Positions 8,423 to 14,857 of a stretch of DNA of 15,841 bases are shown piece by piece. Made by a program: the position numbers and the translations under genes. Origin of the DNA: an uncultured Clostridia bacterium (lineage in GTDB: Bacteria; Bacillota; Clostridia; TANB77; CAG-508); NCBI GenBank assembly GCA_934154515.1, contig CAKPGD010000028.1:1-15841 (forward strand), read 5' to 3'. The notes beneath the pieces are model-generated. The model did no database searches and was not told the origin of the DNA. It saw nothing but the letters and a program-made list of their open reading frames with translations. Every line of letters begins with the position of its first letter. The first letter of the stretch is position 1.

Positions 8423-9103
8423 TTATTTATTATTTTTTTCTTTTGCTTGGCAGAAAAATTTTCCTTTTCCATCTATTGTTACTATAAGAGCTTCTTCTGG
8501 TTTTATTTCGTATGGATCTAGTTGTTTTACAAGCCAGTTATAGTCTTTATTTAATTTTTGTAAGTTATCTTTCATTACTTTTCCGTCTACTACTAAGTCA
8601 TATGCTATTCCTTCATATTCTGGCATTATTTCAAAATCTTCTGGTATTGTTGTTCTTTTATTTGGCTTTTGTATTACGCTTACTTGTCCACTTGTTTCTA
8701 GTATTGCATATTCTACGTCTCCTATATCAAATATATTTAGACTTCTTAATCTTTCTTCTAATTCATTTATTGTAAATCTTTCTTTTTTTAACTCTTTTTC
8801 TTGTATTTTTCCTCTATATATTAATATTGTAGGTTTTCCGCAAATTATCTCTCTTGCTTTTAAACTTTTCAAATTTATAAATGATATTAACAAATGCATT
8901 ACTAATAACCCTAATATTGGAATTATTCCACTTGATATTGGTATTCCTGTTTCTGCCATTGGAATTGTTGCTAAGTCTGCTATCATTATTGATATTGCAA
9001 GTTCAAATGGTTGAAGTTGACCTATTTCTCTTTTTCCCATGAATCTCATTACTATTAAAACTATTACATATAAAATTATGGTTCTTGTAAATGTTAGTAG
9101 CAT
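8423..9103 (-). CDS. DUF421 (YetF-like) membrane protein
   Basis: The 226-residue protein has the DUF421 layout. Three N-terminal membrane segments enclose the signature RFMGKREIGQLQPFELA (about 20-36) and IMIADLATIPMAETGIP. A cytosolic YetF-type domain follows, with GKPTILIYRGKI and FDIGDVEYAILETSGQVSV. Members of this family occur in Bacillus spore inner membranes, including the mobile spoVA2mob operon, where they affect heat resistance and germination. Whether this one does so is inference, although a spoIVA gene lies 0.7 kb away. AAGGAG lies upstream of the ATG. It is the first gene of a two-gene operon with DUF4363 and is divergent from the duplicated small membrane protein gene. Confidence 0.9.
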   Translation of the reverse strand: MLLTFTRTIILYVIVLIVMRFMGKREIGQLQPFELAISIMIADLATIPMAETGIPISSGIIPILGLLVMHLLISFINLKSLKAREIICGKPTILIYRGKIQEKELKKERFTINELEERLRSLNIFDIGDVEYAILETSGQVSVIQKPNKRTTIPEDFEIMPEYEGIAYDLVVDGKVMKDNLQKLNKDYNWLVKQLDPYEIKPEEALIVTIDGKGKFFCQAKEKNNK

Positions 9104-9148
9104 ATTTTTCTCCTTGTTTTTTGTTTTTCTTTCTTATTTTTTCACAAT

Positions 9149-9198
9149 TTATTTACAATTATTCATTTTTTGAATATAAAAATTAAAATTGTAAATAA
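9149..9198. repeat. nested inverted repeat in divergent promoter region
   Basis: An outer perfect 12-bp inverted repeat (TTATTTACAATT at 9149-9160, AATTGTAAATAA at 9187-9198) encloses an inner one, ATTCA (9161-9165) and TGAAT (9171-9175). The left arm contains the TTTACA -35 of the plus-strand promoter. The arrangement could be an operator for a dimeric regulator controlling both divergent genes, or an RNA/DNA hairpin. High A+T raises the chance of coincidence. Confidence 0.5.
9152..9180 (+). promoter_or_regulatory. putative promoter of the duplicated small membrane protein
   Basis: TTTACA (9152-9157), 17 bases, then TATAAA (9175-9180) fits sigma-A. A competing reading is a forespore sigma-G-like pair, TGAATA (9171-9176), 17 bases, AATAATA (9194-9200). 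The sequence alone does not decide between them. Confidence 0.45.
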
Positions 9199-9236
9199 TA
9201 AAATTATAACCAATTCTTTATAAGGAGGTTTTTGTT

Positions 9237-9611
9237 ATGTCAGAAAATCAAACTCATGCTCAAACCAAAAAAAGTACTAGCACAGTTTGGCAAATAGTTG
9301 GAAGATTAGTTTCTGCTGGTGTTGTTCTTGCAATTACTGCATTCTTCACACCTGGATTTCAGATTGCTAACTTCTGGACTTTAGTTGCTTCTGCAATTGT
9401 TCTTACTGTTATAGATTATTTAATCACAAAATTTACGGGACTTCATGCTAGTTCGTTTGGTAAAGGATTTGTAGGATTTGTACTTTCTGCAGTTGTATTA
9501 TATGTTACTCAATATTTTGTTGCAGGATATACAATTTCTTGGATGGCTGCTATTGTTGGTGCTTTAATTTATGGTGTTGTTGATTACTTCTTACCTGGTG
9601 AACAACAATAG
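9237..9611 (+). CDS. small membrane protein with two similar halves (holin 4_2/YvlD-like)
   Basis: The 124-residue protein has a polar N-terminus (about 20 residues, Ser/Thr/Lys/Gln) and then about four hydrophobic segments. The two halves resemble each other: TPGFQIANFWTLVASAIVL..VIDYLI in the first and VAGYTISWMAAIVGALIYGVVDYFL in the second. This matches the two-fold pattern of the YvlD-type membrane family annotated as phage holin 4_2 (PF04020 type), although no phage genes are nearby and lytic function should not be assumed. A near-perfect TAAGGAGG lies before the ATG. The gene is followed by a strong terminator, so it is monocistronic and separate from spoIVA. DUF2512 is an alternative family label. 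Confidence 0.65.
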   Translation: MSENQTHAQTKKSTSTVWQIVGRLVSAGVVLAITAFFTPGFQIANFWTLVASAIVLTVIDYLITKFTGLHASSFGKGFVGFVLSAVVLYVTQYFVAGYTISWMAAIVGALIYGVVDYFLPGEQQ

Positions 9612-9615
9612 ATTT

Positions 9616-9679
9616 ATAAAGTTTAAGAATAGGTTTGTTTTTGATTGCTTATTCTTAAACTTTATTTTTTTTATTTTTT
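9616..9679 (+). terminator. strong rho-independent terminator
   Basis: ATAAAGTTTAAGAATA (9616-9631) pairs perfectly with 9650-9665 to give a 16-bp stem, followed by a T-rich run to about 9679. It closes the small membrane protein gene five bases after its stop. Confidence 0.9.
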
Positions 9680-9681
9680 AG

Positions 9682-9710
9682 TCATAACTTCCGTACTAGT
9701 CTAATATAAA
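9682..9710 (+). promoter_or_regulatory. possible sigma-E-type promoter of spoIVA
   Basis: TCATAAC (9682-9688), 14 bases, then AATATAAA (9703-9710) partly matches the Bacillus sigma-E pattern (KMATATT, 14-15, CATACAHT): about 5 of 7 and 5 of 8 positions. No better sigma-A site lies between the upstream terminator and spoIVA. spoIVA is a known sigma-E target in Bacillus, which supports the reading but does not prove it. Confidence 0.35.
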
Positions 9711-9755
9711 TTAAATAAAGTTTATAGTACAAACATTTAAGGAGGTTATTTTTCA

Positions 9756-11237
9756 ATGGAGGAAAATTTATTAGTATATCAAGATATAGCAAAACGTACA
9801 GATGGAGATATTTATGTTGGAGTTGTTGGACCAGTAAGAACAGGTAAATCTACTTTTATTAAACGTTTTATGGATTTATTAGTTATTCCTAACATAGATA
9901 ATGAATACAAAAGAGAACGTGCTTTAGATGAACTTCCTCAAAGTGCTTCTGGTAGAACAATAATGACTACTGAGCCTAAATTTATTCCTAATGAAGCTAT
10001 CGAAATCACTTTGGGAGACAATATAAAATTAAAAACTAGACTGGTGGATTGTGTTGGATACCTGGTTAATAATGCAATTGGATATTTAGAAGATGATATG
10101 CCTAGAATGGTTAAAACACCTTGGAATGAAGATGAAATTCCTTTTGAACAAGCTGCTGAAATTGGAACCAGAAAAGTTATTCAGGAACATTCTACTATTG
10201 GAATATTAGTTACTACTGATGGCTCTATTACTGATATTCCAAGGGAAGATTACATCGAAGCAGAAGAAAGAGTTGTTAACGAGCTTAAAGAATTAAATAA
10301 ACCTTTTGTTATTGTTTTAAATACAATTGATATCAACTCAGATTACACTAAAGAACTTGCTAGAAATTTAGAGGAAAAATATTGTGTACCTGTTATCCCT
10401 ACTAATTGTTCAGTATTAGACTTAGATGACATCAATAACATTTTTAATAGAATACTTTATCAATTTCCTATTGAACAAATTAATATTAATTTTCCTCGTT
10501 GGGTTGATGGACTTTCTAACGATCACTGGTTAAAACAGGAGCTACATTCAGAAATTAAAGAAGCTTTTTGCGATGCAAGACTTTTAAAACAAATTGATGG
10601 ATGTATTAATCAAATTCAAAAGACCGAAATTATTCAAAGAACTATCTTGGATGAAATTCTTTTAGGCTCTGGTACTGTAAATATTACAATTAATTTAAAA
10701 GATGAACTTTTCTATCAAATTTTAACCGAAATTTCTGGCGTTGAAATTTCTAATGAAGGAGATTTATTCTCAACTATTACTTCTTTTGCTCAAACTAAAA
10801 AGGAATATGATAAAATTTCGTACGCATTAGAAGAAGTAAAAGCTAAAGGTTATGGTATTGTTACTCCTTCTATGGATGAATTAATACTTGATGAACCAGA
10901 AATGGTTAAACAAGGTTCTCGATTTGGTGTAAAGTTAAAAGCTAAAGCACCTTCTATACATATGATTAGAGCAGATATTGAGACAGAAGTTTCTCCTATT
11001 GTTGGTAGTGAGAAACAGTCTGAAGAACTTGTTAATTATTTACTTTCTGAATTTGAATCTGACCCACAAAAGATTTGGGAGTCTAACATTTTTGGAAAAA
11101 GCTTACACGAACTTGTAAATGAAGGGCTTCAAAATAAACTTTGTAGAATGCCTGAAGATGCTCAAGCTAAACTTCAAGAAACATTGGAACGCATTGTTAA
11201 CGAGGGTAGTGGCGGACTAATTTGTATAATTTTATAG
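9756..11237 (+). CDS. spoIVA: stage IV sporulation protein A (SpoIVA)
   Basis: SpoIVA is the mother-cell ATPase that polymerises irreversibly on the forespore surface as the basement layer of the spore coat. The 493 residues match the Bacillus protein almost exactly in length. Landmarks are Walker A GPVRTGKST (25-33), DELPQSASGRTIMTTEP with the sensor threonines T71 and T72, RLVDCVGY (95-102), the IGTRKVIQEHSTIGI block (136-150) and the conserved QGSRFGVKLKAKAPSIHMI segment. The C-terminus reads NEGSGGLICIIL, nearly as in Bacillus. AAGGAGG lies 9 bases before the ATG. It is flanked by terminators, so it is transcribed alone. Its presence makes the organism an endospore former or a recent descendant of one. 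Confidence 0.98.
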   Translation: MEENLLVYQDIAKRTDGDIYVGVVGPVRTGKSTFIKRFMDLLVIPNIDNEYKRERALDELPQSASGRTIMTTEPKFIPNEAIEITLGDNIKLKTRLVDCVGYLVNNAIGYLEDDMPRMVKTPWNEDEIPFEQAAEIGTRKVIQEHSTIGILVTTDGSITDIPREDYIEAEERVVNELKELNKPFVIVLNTIDINSDYTKELARNLEEKYCVPVIPTNCSVLDLDDINNIFNRILYQFPIEQININFPRWVDGLSNDHWLKQELHSEIKEAFCDARLLKQIDGCINQIQKTEIIQRTILDEILLGSGTVNITINLKDELFYQILTEISGVEISNEGDLFSTITSFAQTKKEYDKISYALEEVKAKGYGIVTPSMDELILDEPEMVKQGSRFGVKLKAKAPSIHMIRADIETEVSPIVGSEKQSEELVNYLLSEFESDPQKIWESNIFGKSLHELVNEGLQNKLCRMPEDAQAKLQETLERIVNEGSGGLICIIL

Positions 11238-11243
11238 TACTTT

Positions 11244-11270
11244 ATAATGGTAGATTTTTTCTACCATTAT
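11244..11270 (+). terminator. hairpin terminator after spoIVA
   Basis: ATAATGGTAGA (11244-11254) and TCTACCATTAT (11260-11270) form a perfect 11-bp stem with a TTTTT loop, seven bases after the spoIVA stop. The downstream T tract is short (TT then GG), so termination may be incomplete and allow read-through into the GT51 gene. Confidence 0.65.
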
Positions 11271-11358
11271 TTGGCTTAATATTAATAAAAATTTAATAAA
11301 TAAGTCTATTATTTTTAATTATTATGTTATATAATGTAATAAAATAAAGGAGGGACTT

Positions 11359-12060
11359 ATGAAATTTATTAAAAGATTATTATTATTTATTCTTATAATT
11401 ATAATTTTAGTGTCTGGATTTTTTATTTATAACGGGCATAAAATGTATAAGGATGCTATTTCTAAAGTAAGCTTAGAAAAAAAGGTTTCTAATATAAAAA
11501 ATGATGTTTCTTTTACAAGTATTAAAGATGTTCCAGATTATTATATAAATGCTATTATTGCAGTTGAAGATCATAGATATAAAGAACATGGTGCTATTGA
11601 TATTATTTCTATTGGACGTGCTCTTGTTTCTAACTTTCAAGCTAAAGAATTAAATGAAGGTGGCAGTACAATTACTCAACAAGTTGCTAAAAATTTATAT
11701 TTCATTGGTGAAGAAAATTATATGTATAGAAAAATTGCTGAAATTTTCTTAGCATTCGATTTAGAGAATAAGTACTCTAAAGATGATATTTTGGAATTAT
11801 ATATTAATACAATTTATTTTGGTGACGGCTATTATAATATTAAAGATGCTGCAAAAGGATATTATAACAAAGAGCCTAAAGAATTAAATTTGTATGAAGC
11901 AACAATGCTTGCTGGCGTTCCTAATGCTCCTTCTGCTTATGCTCCAACTGTTAACCCAGATTTGGCTAAAAGTAGACAAGGAAAGGTAATTCGTTCTATG
12001 GTTGAATATGGTTATCTTTCACAAGAAGAAGCAGATAAAATTCAAGATGAAAATACTTAA
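11359..12060 (+). CDS. monofunctional peptidoglycan glycosyltransferase (GT51)
   Basis: This enzyme polymerises lipid II into glycan strands at the outer face of the membrane. The 233 residues contain an N-terminal membrane anchor (about 5-25) and a single GT51 domain: AVEDHRYKEHG (68-78) with the catalytic E70, GGSTITQQVAKN (101-112), RKIAEIFLAFDLE (124-136), ILELYINTIYFG (144-155) and the final MLAGVPNAPSAYAP. There is no transpeptidase domain, and the stop falls where a class A PBP would continue, so it is an MtgA-type monofunctional enzyme. AAAGGAGGG precedes the ATG. A TATAAT at 11330-11335 may be its -10, but the -35 is poor. Proximity to spoIVA raises a possible role in spore cortex or engulfment, which is inference. 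Confidence 0.93.
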   Translation: MKFIKRLLLFILIIIILVSGFFIYNGHKMYKDAISKVSLEKKVSNIKNDVSFTSIKDVPDYYINAIIAVEDHRYKEHGAIDIISIGRALVSNFQAKELNEGGSTITQQVAKNLYFIGEENYMYRKIAEIFLAFDLENKYSKDDILELYINTIYFGDGYYNIKDAAKGYYNKEPKELNLYEATMLAGVPNAPSAYAPTVNPDLAKSRQGKVIRSMVEYGYLSQEEADKIQDENT

Positions 12061-12100
12061 AAATAGTGGCTTAGGTTTCTTTACCTTTGCCACTATTTTT
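12059..12100. terminator. bidirectional terminator shared by convergent genes
   Basis: AAAAATAGTGGC (12059-12070) pairs with GCCACTATTTTT (12089-12100), with an inner AGGT/ACCT stem in the loop. The A run on one side and T run on the other let it work on both strands. It contains the end of the GT51 stop codon and, within the right arm, the stop codon of the kinase gene. Confidence 0.9.
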
Positions 12101-12653
12101 CTAACCATTTTTTATATTCTTTTATTATTTTATTTGCATGTTCTTCTGGAGTTCCAGTTGTTGTATCTAGCACATAATCATAATTAGATAGGTCTTCTTT
12201 ATGAACATTATATAGTTTATAATATCTTTCATTTTCAAGTTGATATCTTTTTATTAAATCTGCCTTTTGCTCTTCTATACTAGCAAAATTTTCAGTACCT
12301 TTTCTTTTTTCATCATAAAATGCCCTTCTTGCTGCTTCATTTGTATCTACTGTTAGATATACTTTAAAAGATTCTGGTACTGCATACCATCCAAGTCTTG
12401 CATCTATAATAAATTCTTCGTGATTTTTTGCATATTCTGAAGCACTTTTTTCTATTTGGAAATCTATTTCTGGATGCTTTTCTACATATTTATTAAATGT
12501 AGTTACATCCATATTCATTTCTTTTGCAAGTTTTCTAAAGTATTCTCCATTTCTATAAACTCCATAATTTAGCTTTTCCATTATTATTGTAGATACTGTT
12601 CCTTTACCACTTGCTAATTCTCCAGCTATTGAGATTATTTTTCTTTTTTCCAT
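12093..12653 (-). CDS. cytidylate kinase-like P-loop protein (archaeal-type CMK family)
   Basis: The 186-residue P-loop kinase has Walker A GELASGKGT (11-19), a GEYFRKLAKEMNM block (36-48), HPEIDFQIEKSASEYA and FIIDARLGWY (81-90), and ends with DTTTGTPEEHANKI. This layout (P-loop, GE-FR-LAKE, PEID, D-RL-W, YD-V-DT near the C-terminus) is that of the short archaeal-type cytidylate kinases, which phosphorylate CMP/dCMP. Activity here is not proven. AGGGGG overlaps the rpoZ stop, eight bases before the ATG, so it is co-transcribed and likely coupled to rpoZ. It is the last gene of the rsmE operon. In many Bacillota the nucleotide kinase of this cluster is gmk, between yicC and rpoZ; this protein lacks the guanylate kinase pattern. 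Confidence 0.75.
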   Translation of the reverse strand: MEKRKIISIAGELASGKGTVSTIIMEKLNYGVYRNGEYFRKLAKEMNMDVTTFNKYVEKHPEIDFQIEKSASEYAKNHEEFIIDARLGWYAVPESFKVYLTVDTNEAARRAFYDEKRKGTENFASIEEQKADLIKRYQLENERYYKLYNVHKEDLSNYDYVLDTTTGTPEEHANKIIKEYKKWLEK

Positions 12654-12661
12654 ATTTCCCC

Positions 12662-12859
12662 CTAGTTGTTTTCAATTATTTGAACTTTACCTTCTGCTAT
12701 TTCATTTGCTGCTATTGTTACTGGTGCTACTTCATCTACTTTTGTTAATTTTTCATATCCTTCTGCTAATTGTCTTGCTCTTTTTGCTGTTGCGATTACT
12801 AGTCTAAATTTGCTATCAGTTTTTGTTAATAGTTCTGCGTTTGTTGGTTTTACCATCAT
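12662..12859 (-). CDS. rpoZ: RNA polymerase omega subunit
   Basis: Omega is the small subunit that helps beta-prime fold and assemble in RNA polymerase. The protein shows the family core DSKFRLVIATAKRARQLAEG followed by a Val/Ala-rich helix (APVTIAANEIAEGKVQI). An ATG at 12871 is open, but AAAGGATGGTGAT runs across it; that ribosome binding site fits the ATG at 12859 (65 residues, MMVKPTNAELL) or the adjacent one at 12856, so 12859 is chosen. It follows yicC by about 24 bases from this start, as in many Bacillota, but without the intervening gmk. Confidence 0.92.
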   Translation of the reverse strand: MMVKPTNAELLTKTDSKFRLVIATAKRARQLAEGYEKLTKVDEVAPVTIAANEIAEGKVQIIENN

Positions 12860-12883
12860 CTTAATCACCATCCTTTATTTACT

Positions 12884-13759
12884 CTATTCTATGTTTTGAA
12901 TTTGCTCTCTTATATCTTCAAGTTCTGTTTTTGTTTCTATAACTAAGTTTGTTATATCTAAACTTGCTGATTTTGAACCTGTTGTGTTAATTTCTCTATT
13001 CATCTCTTGTATTAGAAAGTCCATTTTCTTTCCAATTGGCTTTTCTTCTTCAAGCATTTGTCTAAATTGAACTACATGACTTTTTAGTCTTGTTATTTCT
13101 TCTTCAACTGAGCACTTGTCTGCATATATAACAACCTCAGTTGCAAGTCTTGCCTCATCTATTATGTCTGTCTTTAATAGTTCTTTTACCCTCTCTTCTA
13201 ATTTTACTACATATTCTTCAATAAGTCCAGTAGAATATGTAGAAATTTTTTCTATGCTTTCTTCTACTCTACTAATTCTTTGTAATAAATCTTCTTTTAT
13301 TTTTTCGCCTTCTGTTCTTCTCATAGCTACAAAGTTGTCTATTGCTGTTTTTAAACATTCAAAGACTTCATTTTCTATTATTTCCTCATTATCTTCTTCT
13401 ATTCTTAAATTTAAAACATCTGGAAGCTTTGTTAATTCTATAACCGGAATATCCATACTTAAATTATTTTCATTAGCAATTATTGAAAATTCCTCAACAT
13501 ATCTTTTTACTAAATCTCTATTTACTACTATTTTTTTACCTTCGTCACTGTAATTTTCAAAATTTACAAATACATCTATTTTTCCTCTTGATATATTTGC
13601 ATCAATTTCTTTTTTTATTTTATCTTCTAAGTAACTTAAATTTCTTGGCATTTTTATTGATATATCGCTATATTTATGATTGACTGATTTTATTTCTATT
13701 GTATATATTCTATTGTTTTTTTCTAATTTGCTTCTTCCATAGCCTGTCATGCTTTTCAT
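12884..13759 (-). CDS. yicC: YicC/YloC family endoribonuclease
   Basis: YicC-family proteins are hexameric endoribonucleases that take part in RNA turnover; the Bacillus member is YloC. The chosen start gives MKSMTGYGRS, the diagnostic N-terminus. The C-terminus carries the family signature KKMDFLIQEMNREINTTGSK and ends with DIREQIQNIE. The total is 291 residues, the usual length. An ATG four codons earlier (13771) directly abuts the AAAGGA and is too close to be initiated, whereas 13759 leaves 12 bases. It is the third gene of the rsmE operon, after the Lys/Glu-rich membrane protein and before rpoZ. Confidence 0.94.
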   Translation of the reverse strand: MKSMTGYGRSKLEKNNRIYTIEIKSVNHKYSDISIKMPRNLSYLEDKIKKEIDANISRGKIDVFVNFENYSDEGKKIVVNRDLVKRYVEEFSIIANENNLSMDIPVIELTKLPDVLNLRIEEDNEEIIENEVFECLKTAIDNFVAMRRTEGEKIKEDLLQRISRVEESIEKISTYSTGLIEEYVVKLEERVKELLKTDIIDEARLATEVVIYADKCSVEEEITRLKSHVVQFRQMLEEEKPIGKKMDFLIQEMNREINTTGSKSASLDITNLVIETKTELEDIREQIQNIE

Positions 13760-13782
13760 TTTATATTTCATTCCTTTATTTT

Positions 13783-14841
13783 TTATTTTTCTATAAATTT
13801 TTTAGATATTTTTCTAATATCGTTTTTTAATTTTTTTGCCTTTTTCTTGTTTTTTAAATATATTACAATTGCTTTTCCAACATAGTATATTGCAAATAGC
13901 ATTGCCATTGATGCTGTAATGCTTGTAAATTTACTATTATAATGCATATACACTTTTAATAAAAGTAAATTTAATATTGCAAGTACCATTATTTCTATAC
14001 CTAAAATTGTATATTTGCCACTATCTAATTTATATGCTTTTTCAAAAATATATATTGCTGCTGCAATTAATGTAACGCTAAATACTTTTAGGTCTGTTAA
14101 AAATATTGAAGATTCTATATTTATGTATCCCATAATAAGTATTGTAAAATATGCTACTATTACAGATGCTAACATTATATTTTTCCAAACTTTTTTGTTT
14201 GTTTTTTGTATTTCTTCTTTGTATGTGGTTGCTTGTGTTTTTTTCTCTTTTTCTATTGTTTCTAATTCTTCTTGTATTTGGTCTTTTTTTATTTTCCTTT
14301 TTGCTGTTTTAGGTTTATCTTCTATTATCTCTTTTTTATTATTTTTAGTTAATTTTTTTGTAGTCTTTGCATCTTTATCTGTATCTTTTTTTGTGTCTGT
14401 AACTGTATCTTTAACTTTTTTAGAAATTTCTCTGCTTTTAGATTTTTTAGATTTTTTCTCTGTTTGTTTTTTCTCGTTTTCTTCTATTTCTGTTTGTTCT
14501 TTTTTTCTTGTCTTTTGAACTTTTTTAGTTTCTTCTTCCATTTTTACTATTACATCTGCAAATCTACTATTTTCAGCTGTTTCTTCTACTTTCTTTTTAT
14601 TTGTTGTTCTTTTTTTAGGTGTTGTTTTTTGCACCTTTTCTTTTTTCAATTCTTCTTTTGTTTCTTCTTTTTGCCCTTCTTCTTTTAAATTATTTTCTTT
14701 TTTGCTTTCTCTTTTTTTAGTTATTTTCTTTTTAGCGGTTGCTTCTTCTTTATTATTTTCTTGAATTTCTTGCTTACTTTCTAAATTTTTTTCGATATCT
14801 TCTTTCTTTTTCTTGTTATCTTCTGATAAATTTTCTGGCAT
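13783..14841 (-). CDS. Lys/Glu-rich protein with C-terminal membrane domain, unknown
   Basis: I do not recognise a family. The 352 residues split in two. The first about 218 are highly charged and low-complexity, mixing Lys, Glu and Thr (for example KKKITKKRESKKENN and TPKKRTTNKKKVEE), and are likely disordered or coiled. The last about 130 hold four hydrophobic segments (beginning near 221, 253, 277 and 308) and a basic tail (KNKKKAKKLKNDIRKISKKF). It would thus have a long cytosolic tail and a four-helix membrane anchor. AAAGGA lies 10 bases before the ATG, almost touching the rsmE stop, and the gene ends about 24 bases before the yicC start, so it is firmly inside this RNA-related operon. 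The charged part could bind RNA or ribosomes; that is speculation. Confidence 0.75.
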   Translation of the reverse strand: MPENLSEDNKKKKEDIEKNLESKQEIQENNKEEATAKKKITKKRESKKENNLKEEGQKEETKEELKKEKVQKTTPKKRTTNKKKVEETAENSRFADVIVKMEEETKKVQKTRKKEQTEIEENEKKQTEKKSKKSKSREISKKVKDTVTDTKKDTDKDAKTTKKLTKNNKKEIIEDKPKTAKRKIKKDQIQEELETIEKEKKTQATTYKEEIQKTNKKVWKNIMLASVIVAYFTILIMGYINIESSIFLTDLKVFSVTLIAAAIYIFEKAYKLDSGKYTILGIEIMVLAILNLLLLKVYMHYNSKFTSITASMAMLFAIYYVGKAIVIYLKNKKKAKKLKNDIRKISKKFIEK

Positions 14842-14857
14842 ATTTCTATATTCCTTT

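Noticed and set aside
9237..9611. Prophage or lysis cassette, suggested by the holin-type label
   Set aside because: No endolysin, structural, integrase or attachment-site features are nearby, and the gene lies between chromosomal envelope genes.
12859..12871. Longer rpoZ start at 12871
   Set aside because: The ribosome binding site runs across that ATG, and omega proteins normally begin close to the conserved block, favouring 12859.
13116..14688. Long plus-strand open frames opposite yicC and the Lys/Glu-rich gene
   Set aside because: They mirror Glu/Lys codons as Phe/Leu/Ser-rich sequence, lack ribosome binding sites, and have no recognisable domain.
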